Source: Mucilaginibacter sp. L3T2-6
GTDB lineage: Bacteria; Bacteroidota; Bacteroidia; Sphingobacteriales; Sphingobacteriaceae
NCBI RefSeq assembly: GCF_030519355.1
Contig: NZ_JAUMKC010000020.1
Coordinates: 45,866 to 109,865, forward strand
Reading direction: 5' to 3'
DNA: 64,000 nt
The position numbers and the translations under genes were made by a program. Under the pieces are notes generated by a model. It was not told the DNA's origin. It made no database searches and saw nothing but the letters and a program-made list of their open reading frames with translations. Of this stretch, positions 35,698 through 44,492 are shown in pieces. How positions within the stretch are numbered: the stretch's first letter is position 1; the number at the start of each line of letters is the position of its first letter.

Positions 35698-36585
35698 ATG
35701 AAAAAAATGAAGAAAATAATATTGTTCGCCTTTATACTATCCGGAATTACCAAGTTTTCAGTTGCTCAAACGGCCGATGCACCTCCCGCTGACGTTCAAA
35801 AAGTTATTGACGCGGAAAGCAATTTTAATAAGCTTGTTGAGCGCAAAGGCATAAAAGGTGGCTTTTTAGCCGTTGCCGACCCGGAAGGAATAGTGTTTAA
35901 ACCAGACGCTGTTAACATTACCGAGTTTTACAACAACATCGATAAACAGTCTGGGTCGCTTAAATGGAAGCCTAACTTTGCGCGTATATCTGCCAATGGC
36001 GACCTTGCCTTTACAGCAGGCCCCTATACCTATCAAAATGGCAAAAGCGATGACGATAAAGTGTATGGCGACTATGTGTCGTTGTGGCGTAACAATGGCG
36101 AAGGCCAGCTGAAATTGCTGATTGACCTGGGAATTCAGCATCCCGAACCGGATAAAGAAATAAATACTGATTTTCGCAACCCTGAACCAGAGAAAAAAGT
36201 TGCGCCAAGCAAAGATCCTTTCGGCCCCAAGAAAATTATTCTGGCAACGGACGAATTGTTTAATCACTCATTAACTATATCGACCCTTGGTACTTACAAA
36301 GAATTTTTAAGCCCCGAGGGCCATTTTTACTTTCCTGGCTTTGAGCCGATGACGGGCCAGGACCAGGTAATGAAGTTTGTTGACAATGAAGGCATTACCA
36401 TTAATGCCAAAACGGTGAATGCAGGCAGGTCAACCAGCAACGACCTTGCCTATACTTATGGCAAAGCCCGCATCAGGAAAGGCAGCATAGTAAGCAACTA
36501 CAACTACGTGCGTATATGGGAACTTGATAAAAACCATAAATGGAATATTTTATTAGAGGCGTTCTCTGCTATCGAAAATGAATAG
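35698..36585 (+). CDS. secreted protein with two NTF2/SnoaL-like halves
   Basis: 295 residues with a signal peptide (cleavage near S-V-A-Q-T). Two similar alpha/beta halves follow, each with an opening helix, a W-K-P-N or F-Y-F-P-G segment, and a strand ending in V-S-L-W-R or V-R-I-W-E, as in DUF4440/SnoaL-like folds. The halves are joined by a Pro/Lys/Glu-rich linker around residues 145-175. No catalytic residues are evident. Function is unknown; the fold usually forms a small-molecule pocket. Confidence 0.75.
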   Translation: MKKMKKIILFAFILSGITKFSVAQTADAPPADVQKVIDAESNFNKLVERKGIKGGFLAVADPEGIVFKPDAVNITEFYNNIDKQSGSLKWKPNFARISANGDLAFTAGPYTYQNGKSDDDKVYGDYVSLWRNNGEGQLKLLIDLGIQHPEPDKEINTDFRNPEPEKKVAPSKDPFGPKKIILATDELFNHSLTISTLGTYKEFLSPEGHFYFPGFEPMTGQDQVMKFVDNEGITINAKTVNAGRSTSNDLAYTYGKARIRKGSIVSNYNYVRIWELDKNHKWNILLEAFSAIENE

Positions 36586-36610
36586 CAGCTTAGAAATGAA
36601 ATGAGACTGG

Positions 36611-36632
36611 AGCCGGATTATTCCGGCTTTTC
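36611..36632 (+). terminator. intrinsic terminator after the NTF2-like gene
   Basis: AGCCGGA (36611-36617) pairs with TCCGGCT (36622-36628) across a TTAT loop, followed by TTTCATTT. Confidence 0.7.
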
Positions 36633-36766
36633 ATTTCGCTAACAATTAGTTACCAATAGTTAATTGTAACAAGTGTGTTACTTTATTCTAAAATGAAGAA
36701 ATAATCAGAGGCGTTTGAAACATCGGCTCTATGCAACCGTAAAAAGGTTTGATTAATAATTTGAGT

Positions 36767-36952
36767 ATGGCCGATCTGAACAAATTCCAGCGATCAAAGG
36801 AAAGAATGGTTGAAATACTCAATTATTTAACTAAGACAGGCAAGAACGATCAGCAAGATGATACCTACGTGCTCACGCTTGAGCAGTCCATCCAAATAAT
36901 CGACAGTAAAATCGAAGAGCTAAGACAAAGCGAAATAACTGAAAAGAACTAA
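36767..36952 (+). CDS. small hypothetical protein, charged helical
   Basis: 61 residues from ATG 36767 (a TTG lies six codons upstream). It is cytoplasmic, Lys/Glu/Gln-rich and almost all helical: K-F-Q-R-S-K-E-R-M-V-E-I-L-N-Y-L, then L-T-L-E-Q-S-I-Q-I-I-D-S-K-I-E-E-L-R. A short coiled coil or small dimer is likely. No family recognised. It precedes a 230-base gap with no evident gene and then the DUF2723 gene. Confidence 0.55.
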   Translation: MADLNKFQRSKERMVEILNYLTKTGKNDQQDDTYVLTLEQSIQIIDSKIEELRQSEITEKN

Positions 36953-37185
36953 CGCAGTTTTTACCGGCTTGATCTTACCTTATAAAGACATTCTGGCATC
37001 CCGCCAAATGTTAAATCCCTTCTGAATTTTGTTAAAGTATGTTAACAGGTGTTAAAATTCAACGCCTGTAAAAAAATATCGCAGAAATTAGGGTTCTGAT
37101 TGAATGATGACAAATTAAATTAACTCATTCAATTTAATCTAACTCAATCAACCCAAATTTGAAACTACCTCTACACACCTCCGTT

Positions 37186-40100
37186 ATGCGTTACAAAAAG
37201 ATCAACAACTTGTTAGGCTGGCTTTGCTTTACAATCGCATCCACAACCTATGTTCTGACACTTGAGCCATCCGTAAGTTTTTGGGATTGCGGTGAATTCA
37301 TTTCGTGTGCTTATCGCCTGCAGGTTTCACACCAACCGGGGTATCCATTGTTTGCCATGTTGGGCAAAGCTTTTTCGCTGCTATCTTTTGGCAACAATGC
37401 TAAGGTGCCGTACTTTACTAACTTGATGTCGGCGTTAGCTAGCGGCGCTACTATCATGTTCTTGTTCTGGACGATAACAGCCCTTGCAAAAAAAATGTTG
37501 AAGGGTAGGGGCAGGGAAGGCGAATCGGTTATATACCTGATTATGGGGTCGGGCCTTGTAGGGGCACTGGCTTTCACCTTTACTGATACGTTTTGGTTTT
37601 CGGCTGTTGAGACCATCGTATTTGCACTATCGTCGCTCTGCACGGCCGTGGTTTTCTGGGCGATATTAAAGTGGGACGCTCAAGCCGACGAGCCGGGCGC
37701 TGATAAATGGATCGTTTTTATTGCCTATGTGGTGGGGCTCTCTATTGGGATACACCTGCTTAATTTGCTTACAATTCCGGCTATAGCAATGGTATATTTC
37801 TTTCGCAGATATCACAATATTACGGTGTGGAGGGGGATAATTGCCTTTCTGATCAGTATCGCTATACTGGCGTTCGTTCAATTTGGTATCAGAGGATATA
37901 CAGTCCATTTTGCGGCTATGTTCGATCTGTTTTTTGTGAACAGTGCGGGCCTGGGTTTTGGAAGCGGAGCAGCTATATTTTTAGTGCTGCTGACAGGTGT
38001 TATAACCGGCGGGATATGGTATAGCATCCGCAAACGTAAGCCAATGCTTAATTTGGCTTTGTTATGTATTGCTTTTATTTATTTTGGCTACGGTTCATTC
38101 TTCTATATTCCTATTCGGGCGTCAGCTAATACTGACTTGAATAACTCGCATCCGGATAATGCATTTACGCTTTATGGCTATTTAAACCGTATTCAGTATG
38201 GGGATGTTCCTTTACTTTCGGGGCCTTACTTTGATGCCAAAGTAACTGATGTTAAAGAGGGCGGTACGATTTACCAAAGAGGAAAAACCAGATATGAAAG
38301 TGCCGGGAAAAAGATAGACTACGTATACGACCATACTACTTTTTTGCCAAGAATGTGGAGTACGGATTCAGACCCTTATTATGCGCAGAATGTGCAGTTT
38401 TACAAGCAGTGGCTAAACATGGCCGACGATCAGTCGCCAACATTTGCTGATAATCTGAAATGGATGTTTAGCTGGCAAATGTACCAGATGTACGCACGTT
38501 ACTTCCTTTGGAATTTTGTAGGCCGGTATAATGAATTTGACGGGCAACAGAGCAGTGCAAATATTAACGGGAACTGGACGAGTGGCATACTTGATGGCGG
38601 CAAACATCTGCCAAAATCAGTTACGGGCGGAACTAATTATATGCCTTTATATGCCTTGCCATTTATATTGGGCTTGCTGGGAGCATTTTATCATTTTAAA
38701 ACCAAAAGGAGGGATGCCCTGGTAATTGCATTGCTTTTTTTCTTCACCGGTATAGCCATCGTGCTCTATGTTAACCAGGATTCTATACAGCCGCGCGAAC
38801 GGGATTATTCATATGTTGGCTCGTTTTACGCGTTCGCCATATGGATAGGTCTGGGCTTCGTTGCTGTTGCTGAATTTGCACGAAGAAAACTGAACGCAAA
38901 GATTGCGGCAGTCGGCTCATTTGCAGTATGTATGCTCGCGGTTCCAGCCTTGCTGGCCGTTAAAGAATGGAAAGGTCACGACCGTTCAACTAAAACTATC
39001 CCGCATGATATGGCTTACAACTATCTTATGTCGTGCCCTAAAAATGCAATATTATTTACCTACGGCGATAATGATACCTACTCCTTATGGTACGACCAGG
39101 AAGTGGAAGGCATCCGCCCGGATGTGCGCATAGTTTGTTTAAGCCTTTTCAGCGGCGATTGGTACATACGCCAGATGCAGAAAAAGATGAACCAATCTGC
39201 TCCTTTGCCTATCACTATGCCTTTTGATAAATATAAATCGGGTACGCGCGATGTTATTTATTATAACGATGCCAAAATAGCCGGCGCTGTAGAAATGAAA
39301 GATGTGTTCGATTTTATCACCTCGGATGATCAGCGCGCTAAGGTAGCCTATCAAAGTGGTGAAATGGCGAACTACCTGCCTGCTAAAAACTTTAAAATAA
39401 CTGTAAATGCTGACGACCTGGTTAAAAAAGGCGTGATTACTCCAGACCAAAAAAGTAAGGTTGCCGATACGATGGAATGGAAGATATCACAAAATTATTT
39501 AACTAAAGATCACCTGGCGATGATTGATATCCTCGCCCACAACAACTGGGACCGACCGATATGCTTCACTGCAACGATGGGCCCTGAAAGCATGTTTGGC
39601 CTGCAGCCTTACTTATACAAGGAAGGTTTTGTATATCACCTGATACCTTTTAAAACTGACAAATATTACGCAGGTAATGAAGGGGCTAAGACCAACAGCC
39701 TGGTAATGTACGACAATGTTGTAAACAAGTTTAAGTTCGGTAACTATAAAAAGGCTAAATATTTGGATGATGTGTCATTGACGCAATTTTACCAAACCAT
39801 TGAACGCACTTTCAACGACCTGGCTAATGGTTTGATGAAAGACGGACGTAACGATTTGGCTTTGAAAGCTATTCATAAATTTGATGAGCAAATGCCGGAC
39901 ATAAACCCGGACATTGATTCTGCCGTTCATAAATTTTTTATAGCGCAAACTGCGTATTCTCTTGGTGATAAAGAATTGGCTACGCGATACGTAAAAGGCG
40001 TGAACAATTTTATAAAAGACCAGCTAGATTATAATTACCAATTGCTTACTGACAACAATGCCGGGCTTGATGTGCGCACTGTTCAGTTGGGCGTACAGGT

Positions 40101-40212
40101 GTTAAACAGTATGGCGGACACTGTAAGGAATAACGACCAACCGGAGCTTAGCAAAAATATAAAGGCAGAGTTGACTGATTATGAAAATAAGTTTGCTGCG
40201 CTGATAAGGTAA
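37186..40212 (+). CDS. DUF2723 membrane glycosyltransferase-like protein
   Basis: 1008 residues from ATG 37186 (a TTG lies nine codons upstream). The N-terminal half has about ten helices and the DUF2723 hallmark L-E-P-S-V-S-F-W-D-C-G-E-F-I-S-C-A, then Y-R-L-Q-V-S-H-Q-P-G-Y-P-L-F; the Asp-Glu pair is where the PMT/GT-C clan places catalytic acids. The C-terminal 400 residues are soluble, ending in a helical repeat-like region. The family is widespread in Bacteroidota and thought to be a protein or lipid O-glycosyltransferase. It stands alone with a possible hairpin terminator. Confidence 0.87.
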   Translation: MRYKKINNLLGWLCFTIASTTYVLTLEPSVSFWDCGEFISCAYRLQVSHQPGYPLFAMLGKAFSLLSFGNNAKVPYFTNLMSALASGATIMFLFWTITALAKKMLKGRGREGESVIYLIMGSGLVGALAFTFTDTFWFSAVETIVFALSSLCTAVVFWAILKWDAQADEPGADKWIVFIAYVVGLSIGIHLLNLLTIPAIAMVYFFRRYHNITVWRGIIAFLISIAILAFVQFGIRGYTVHFAAMFDLFFVNSAGLGFGSGAAIFLVLLTGVITGGIWYSIRKRKPMLNLALLCIAFIYFGYGSFFYIPIRASANTDLNNSHPDNAFTLYGYLNRIQYGDVPLLSGPYFDAKVTDVKEGGTIYQRGKTRYESAGKKIDYVYDHTTFLPRMWSTDSDPYYAQNVQFYKQWLNMADDQSPTFADNLKWMFSWQMYQMYARYFLWNFVGRYNEFDGQQSSANINGNWTSGILDGGKHLPKSVTGGTNYMPLYALPFILGLLGAFYHFKTKRRDALVIALLFFFTGIAIVLYVNQDSIQPRERDYSYVGSFYAFAIWIGLGFVAVAEFARRKLNAKIAAVGSFAVCMLAVPALLAVKEWKGHDRSTKTIPHDMAYNYLMSCPKNAILFTYGDNDTYSLWYDQEVEGIRPDVRIVCLSLFSGDWYIRQMQKKMNQSAPLPITMPFDKYKSGTRDVIYYNDAKIAGAVEMKDVFDFITSDDQRAKVAYQSGEMANYLPAKNFKITVNADDLVKKGVITPDQKSKVADTMEWKISQNYLTKDHLAMIDILAHNNWDRPICFTATMGPESMFGLQPYLYKEGFVYHLIPFKTDKYYAGNEGAKTNSLVMYDNVVNKFKFGNYKKAKYLDDVSLTQFYQTIERTFNDLANGLMKDGRNDLALKAIHKFDEQMPDINPDIDSAVHKFFIAQTAYSLGDKELATRYVKGVNNFIKDQLDYNYQLLTDNNAGLDVRTVQLGVQVLNSMADTVRNNDQPELSKNIKAELTDYENKFAALIR

Positions 40213-40235
40213 TCTTCATAAAACTTACTCTCAAA

Positions 40236-40272
40236 AACCTTGCGAAGTCATTAGCTTCGTAAGGTTAATTAT
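40236..40272 (+). terminator. probable terminator after the DUF2723 gene
   Basis: AACCTTGCGAAG (40236-40247) pairs over 12 positions (one G-T wobble) with CTTCGTAAGGTT (40255-40266). The T-run is weak (AATTATT), so efficiency is uncertain. Confidence 0.5.
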
Positions 40273-40459
40273 TCACTGACATTAATTCCGTAAAAGCTAC
40301 AAGCGCGTATTGAGCCTTTAGTCTTTTTATGCGACAGGAAATTATCAAAAATTTATTTTATATAAAGTTCACTTTTGATCTCAGATATTTTCATGCCGAT
40401 TTCATGAGTATATTATTACTTTGTATTTAAATCACAATTGTTCAGCCTGTACGCCTGTC

Positions 40460-40990
40460 ATGAAAAACCTGCTCCTGCTTTTAGCCTTGTTATGTTTCCC
40501 GTTATTTTTAATCGCGCAAAATTTAAATGGTTCGTTTAAAATTGATATAGACGGCGGATACGTAAAGCCAACAGAAGGCTATGGTGTCACCCCCGGGGTT
40601 GTCTTAACGCTGGAACCGCGTGTTTATATATCGGATTATTTTACCGCCGGGCTTAGGCTGGAGGGGGCTCTTATTGGCTACCGGCCCGAATATGAGGATG
40701 AATACTTTTCCTATTTCGGCTCTACCACCCTAACAGGTGAGTATTACTTTGGTAAAGGAAAAAACAGGCCGTTCATGGGGTTTGGCGGCGGGCTGTACGC
40801 CCGCCATTTCATTCTGGAGGATTACTCCGGCGAGTCTCTTTATACATCAGATTATGGACGGATAAAGCTTGGCTTTTTCGGCAGGGCAGGAGTGGAACTA
40901 GGGCATATAAGATTTGCCGGCTCATACAACGTCATTGGCGCAAATTTTAGTTACGCGGCTTTTACCATTGGGTATGTTATCGGGGAATAG
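40460..40990 (+). CDS. small outer-membrane beta-barrel protein
   Basis: 176 residues from ATG 40460, where a signal peptide begins (cleavage near L-I-A-Q-N). The mature part alternates aromatic and small residues in eight candidate strands, with G-F-G-G-G-L-Y-A and a terminal aromatic/hydrophobic strand (F-T-I-G-Y-V-I-G), fitting an OmpA/OmpW-size 8-stranded barrel. The D-G-G-Y-V-K-P-T start is typical of Bacteroidota porin-like proteins. It lies 89 bases before the polyketide synthase gene and may be co-transcribed. Confidence 0.75.
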   Translation: MKNLLLLLALLCFPLFLIAQNLNGSFKIDIDGGYVKPTEGYGVTPGVVLTLEPRVYISDYFTAGLRLEGALIGYRPEYEDEYFSYFGSTTLTGEYYFGKGKNRPFMGFGGGLYARHFILEDYSGESLYTSDYGRIKLGFFGRAGVELGHIRFAGSYNVIGANFSYAAFTIGYVIGE

Positions 40991-41079
40991 GCCGACCGGT
41001 TATCGTTTTCAATTATATTCTCCGGATTTAAGGCAACTGGCATATAAATGGCTACGTACTAAATTACAAATAAACAAAT

Positions 41080-42132
41080 ATGCCCTTTATAGCTTCAGCA
41101 GCAAAAATCGACTTTCCATATAAAACAGCACAAGAAACAGCAAAACAGCAGGCGCTAGAGATGTTTTCGGAAAACTTTCCCGAGGCTAACCGGCTTATTT
41201 TTGCTTTTGATAATACCGAAATTAAGTACCGCAACTTTTGTAAACCGCTTAGTTTTTACTCCACACCGAATACTTTTGAGGAACGCAACAAGGAATATAT
41301 ACAGCTGTCCCTGGATTATTCAGTACAGGCAGCACAAGATTGCATAACAAAATCCGGCGTTGATAAGGATGACATTACTGACCTTGTATTTGTGTCGACA
41401 ACTGGTTTGGCTACGCCAAGTATCGACGGCTTAATTATTAACAAAATGCGGCTAAACCCGCATGTAAACCGCTCCCCGCTATGGGGGCTTGGCTGTGGAG
41501 GAGGCGTTTCGGGTATGGCTAAAGCTAATACAATTGCCATTGCAAACCCCGACGCCATAGTGTTGTTGGTTTGCGTAGAGCTTTGCTCGCTTACACTAAT
41601 TAGAAGCGATTACAGTAAGAGCAATTTTATTGGGTCTAGCTTATTTTCTGACGGAATTGCTGCCTGCATTATAAAAGGTGATAATCATGCAAGCGATAAG
41701 CAGGTAAAATATGTAGCTTCATCAAGCAAATTGTATTACGATTCACTCGATGTGATGGGCTGGGATTTCCAGGATAGTGGTTTTAAAGTTTTGTTTTCCA
41801 AGGATATTCCTGCTTTTATTCATGAGCATATCCGTGATGATATAGACGAGTTTTTGGCAAAGCACGAGCTTAAAATCAGCAATATTAATAACTTTATCTT
41901 TCATCCCGGCGGCAAAAAGGTGCTTGATGCTTATGAGGCTACCCTCGGAGTACGGGGCGATTTTTTAAAAATCACGCGTGAGGTGATGAACGATTACGGC
42001 AACATGTCGAGCGCCACAGTGCTGTACGTATTGGAAAAATTTATGCGCGAGGGTTTCCAGCCCGGTTATGGCCTGATGCTCTCAATGGGCCCGGGTTTTT
42101 CAAGCGAGATGGTTCTATTAAGAGTGAACTGA
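41080..42132 (+). CDS. type III polyketide synthase
   Basis: 350 residues of chalcone-synthase-like thiolase fold with the full catalytic triad: Cys139 in W-G-L-G-C-G-G-G, His275 in F-I-F-H-P-G-G and Asn308 in D-Y-G-N-M-S-S-A. It would extend a fatty acyl starter with malonyl-CoA and cyclise it to an alkylpyrone or alkylresorcinol. The methyltransferase gene downstream fits the Bacillus BpsA-BpsB and Streptomyces SrsA-SrsB pairs. The product class is inferred from that pairing. The start is the first ATG of the frame, with normal spacing. Confidence 0.92.
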   Translation: MPFIASAAKIDFPYKTAQETAKQQALEMFSENFPEANRLIFAFDNTEIKYRNFCKPLSFYSTPNTFEERNKEYIQLSLDYSVQAAQDCITKSGVDKDDITDLVFVSTTGLATPSIDGLIINKMRLNPHVNRSPLWGLGCGGGVSGMAKANTIAIANPDAIVLLVCVELCSLTLIRSDYSKSNFIGSSLFSDGIAACIIKGDNHASDKQVKYVASSSKLYYDSLDVMGWDFQDSGFKVLFSKDIPAFIHEHIRDDIDEFLAKHELKISNINNFIFHPGGKKVLDAYEATLGVRGDFLKITREVMNDYGNMSSATVLYVLEKFMREGFQPGYGLMLSMGPGFSSEMVLLRVN

Positions 42133-42134
42133 GA

Positions 42135-42218
42135 AGGTAAAGGATAAAGCTAAAAGGCGAAAGGCGTCTTTATCCTTAACCATCAGAATCATTTATCTTT
42201 CGCCGTTAATCTTTTACC
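42135..42218. repeat. palindromic spacer with competing hairpins between PKS and methyltransferase
   Basis: AAGGATAAAG (42140-42149) pairs perfectly with CTTTATCCTT (42168-42177). GGCGAAAG in its loop (42156-42163) also pairs perfectly with CTTTCGCC (42197-42204). The two stems exclude each other or form a pseudoknot. Outer GGTAAA/TTTACC arms extend the second fold. It resembles dispersed GGCGAAAGG-type intergenic repeats and could also modulate expression of the second gene. Confidence 0.55.
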
Positions 42219-42224
42219 GACAAG

Positions 42225-42716
42225 ATGTACTTCACCATCTTTATATCCTTTCTGATCCTGCAACGGTTATCGGAATTACTGATTGCCCGGCGGAATGAAA
42301 AATGGTTGTTGTCGCAGGGGGCAGTTCAATACGGGCAGCGCCATTATCCTTTCATGATTGCATTGCATACGCTTTTTATCGTCTCATTAATAGCAGAGTA
42401 TAATTTTGAGGGTAGTACTTCAATCAGCTGGTTCTTCCTTGCGATTTTTTTGGCGGTACTGCTTTTTAAATTCTGGGCGCTGTCATCTCTCGGCAAATAT
42501 TGGAATACCAAAATCTATCGCATTCCAGGTGTTTATCCGGTAAAACGAGGGCCATATAAATTCCTGAAGCACCCGAACTATATGGAGGTGGTTTGCGAAA
42601 TAGCGTTTATCCCTCTCGTTTTCCATCTGTATTACACCGCTATTGCTTTTACAATATTGAATGCCGTCATGTTGTCAATCCGGATAACAGTCGAAAACCG
42701 GGTATGGGCGGACTAA
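42225..42716 (+). CDS. isoprenylcysteine carboxyl methyltransferase-like membrane methyltransferase
   Basis: 163 residues with about four helices and the family motif R-G-P-Y-K-F-L-K-H-P-N-Y-M-E-V-V, where the R/K-H-P-x-Y and Glu help bind S-adenosylmethionine and active-site groups. Bacterial homologues next to type III PKS genes (BpsB, SrsB) methylate the phenolic or pyrone hydroxyl. It lies 92 bases after the PKS gene, with a hairpin-rich spacer. The pair probably makes methylated alkylpyrones or alkylresorcinols for the membrane. Confidence 0.85.
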   Translation: MYFTIFISFLILQRLSELLIARRNEKWLLSQGAVQYGQRHYPFMIALHTLFIVSLIAEYNFEGSTSISWFFLAIFLAVLLFKFWALSSLGKYWNTKIYRIPGVYPVKRGPYKFLKHPNYMEVVCEIAFIPLVFHLYYTAIAFTILNAVMLSIRITVENRVWAD

Positions 42717-42719
42717 ATA

Positions 42720-43316
42720 CTATTTATTCTTTTTTAGGATAAGGAATGTCTGACAGCAATAGAGACTATCCTTACGTTGAGGTTTGTCGATAACTATTAG
42801 TTCTCTGCCGGTCTGCAATAGTTTGTAGCCCATATTTTTTGGCCTAGGGGTGTCATAGGACAACAAGAGCGTGTCTCCTTTTTTGGTATAAGTCCCCGTA
42901 AACCACTCATTATAGCCGAAAACAGCAGTTGAGTTCATTTCAAATGTCTTATTGGTCCTGAATTTAATAATGTTTTGGCTCTGCGTACCTTCATTTCGAG
43001 CGACAATTATGGCGTCGCTTTCAAATGTTTCGGAGCTGGGTACGATACAACAAAGGGTAAGGGTTAGTGTGTAGATAAAAGCCGGCAGGTGCGTTTTTAA
43101 ATTATGTTGTTTCCTCTTTTTAATGCTGCGCCTGATACTCCTGGCGAACGAAACTGCTAATACAAGAAAAATAATCAGCATAAACGCCATCCAAAGAAGA
43201 TAATTAATCCCTTTGAAAAAGACATCTATATTATGCCTGAAGATAACAAGTAAAAAGAATACGCTGCAAAGCACTATTGCAGTTCGCAGCTTCCTATCGG
43301 TAGATTTTTCTTCCAT
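42720..43316 (-). CDS. membrane protein of unknown function
   Basis: 198 residues. Two N-terminal helices (about residues 12-28 and 36-58) are followed by a very basic stretch (R-S-I-R-R-S-I-K-K-R-K-Q), a third helix, and a soluble beta-rich C-terminal domain (F-E-M-N-S-T-A-V-F-G-Y-N-E-W-F-T-G-T-Y). The latter resembles small lipocalin-like domains seen in hypothetical Bacteroidota proteins. It converges with the methyltransferase gene, 3 bases apart. No partner is obvious. Confidence 0.6.
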   Translation of the reverse strand: MEEKSTDRKLRTAIVLCSVFFLLVIFRHNIDVFFKGINYLLWMAFMLIIFLVLAVSFARSIRRSIKKRKQHNLKTHLPAFIYTLTLTLCCIVPSSETFESDAIIVARNEGTQSQNIIKFRTNKTFEMNSTAVFGYNEWFTGTYTKKGDTLLLSYDTPRPKNMGYKLLQTGRELIVIDKPQRKDSLYCCQTFLILKKNK

Positions 43317-43338
43317 GGCTAGTTTCTATAGGTGTCAG

Positions 43339-44427
43339 TTATGGATTTCTGCTCTCTCTATTGTCTTCCGGAACCCGTCCGTGCCACCAGGTAGCCAGCG
43401 ACGAACCGCTAACGTTCATTATCGGTCCGAATATAGCCGGTGCCAGGCCTATGGTTGCCACACCGCCCATTAGCAGGGCAAGTCCCGAGGCAAGGCCGCT
43501 GTTTTGCATGCCAACTTCCAATGAAATAGTACGGCAATCCTTTTCTTTAAACCCTAAAAGCCTGCTGAACCAATAGCCCAGCGTATAACCGGTGAGGTTA
43601 TGAATCAGGATAGCCAGTACCAGCAATCCGCCAACTTTTAACAGGTTATCCCTGCCTGCCGAGGTAATAACTAATATTATCAAGCCGATTGTTATCATTG
43701 ATAGCAGGGGCATCAGCTTGTCAAGCCATCTAATCTTGCCCCGTAAAAGCGAGTTAAACAATAGCCCTGCAACTATCGGAATGATCACCACTTGTGTAGT
43801 ATCCCAGGCCATACTCCAGAAATGGACCTCCACAAATTTACCGGCCAGCAAGCGCATCAATAACGGAGTTAATAATGGCGACAGAAGATTTGAAATAGCG
43901 GTAACCGAAATGGATAAGGCCAGGTTTGCCCGGCCAAGATAGGCCATTACATTTGAGGCCAGCCCACTGGGGCAACAGCCCACCAATATTATGCCGGCGG
44001 CAATTTCTTTTGGGAAGTTAAAAATACTTGCCAGCCCAAAACCGACCAGTGGCATAACTGTATAGTGGCAAACAACACCTACTAAAATGGCCTTTGGCAT
44101 TTTCATAACGGTCGCCAGCTCTTTCAGGCTAAGTTCGCTGCCCATACCGAACATGATAACCTGCAGGAAAGGAAGTATAAGCGCGGAGAGTTTAAAGCTG
44201 CCCCAATGCTGAAAATATTGCGGGTAATACATGCCGGTACTCACTACGGCAAATATCATCAGGGTAAACGAAAAGCTTTTTAAATCCTGAGAGTTTTGGA
44301 AGGCAATAGCCAGCATTGCGAAAAACACGGCCAGCGCGATGCCCGCAAAGCTTGTATAACCCCAAACGCTTAGTAAAATGTATGCAATCAGGAACACTGC
44401 CGCGGCTATCAGGCTTTTGGTCAACAT
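43339..44427 (-). CDS. bile acid:sodium symporter (BASS) family transporter
   Basis: 362 residues with about ten helices and the BASS inverted-repeat fold. G-C-C-P-S-G-L-A-S-N-V-M-A-Y-L (near residue 150) and the late E-V-G-M-Q-N-S-G-L-A-S-G-L-A form the sodium/substrate crossover regions. Bacterial members move bile acids, pantoate or other organic anions with sodium. Substrate is unknown. It lies 22 bases after the neighbouring hypothetical gene on the same strand. Confidence 0.92.
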   Translation of the reverse strand: MLTKSLIAAAVFLIAYILLSVWGYTSFAGIALAVFFAMLAIAFQNSQDLKSFSFTLMIFAVVSTGMYYPQYFQHWGSFKLSALILPFLQVIMFGMGSELSLKELATVMKMPKAILVGVVCHYTVMPLVGFGLASIFNFPKEIAAGIILVGCCPSGLASNVMAYLGRANLALSISVTAISNLLSPLLTPLLMRLLAGKFVEVHFWSMAWDTTQVVIIPIVAGLLFNSLLRGKIRWLDKLMPLLSMITIGLIILVITSAGRDNLLKVGGLLVLAILIHNLTGYTLGYWFSRLLGFKEKDCRTISLEVGMQNSGLASGLALLMGGVATIGLAPAIFGPIMNVSGSSLATWWHGRVPEDNRESRNP

Positions 44428-44492
44428 ACTTCGCTATACTTTTTCTATAAACTAGAATTATAATTTATCAATCACTGCAGAATGCCAGCCGA

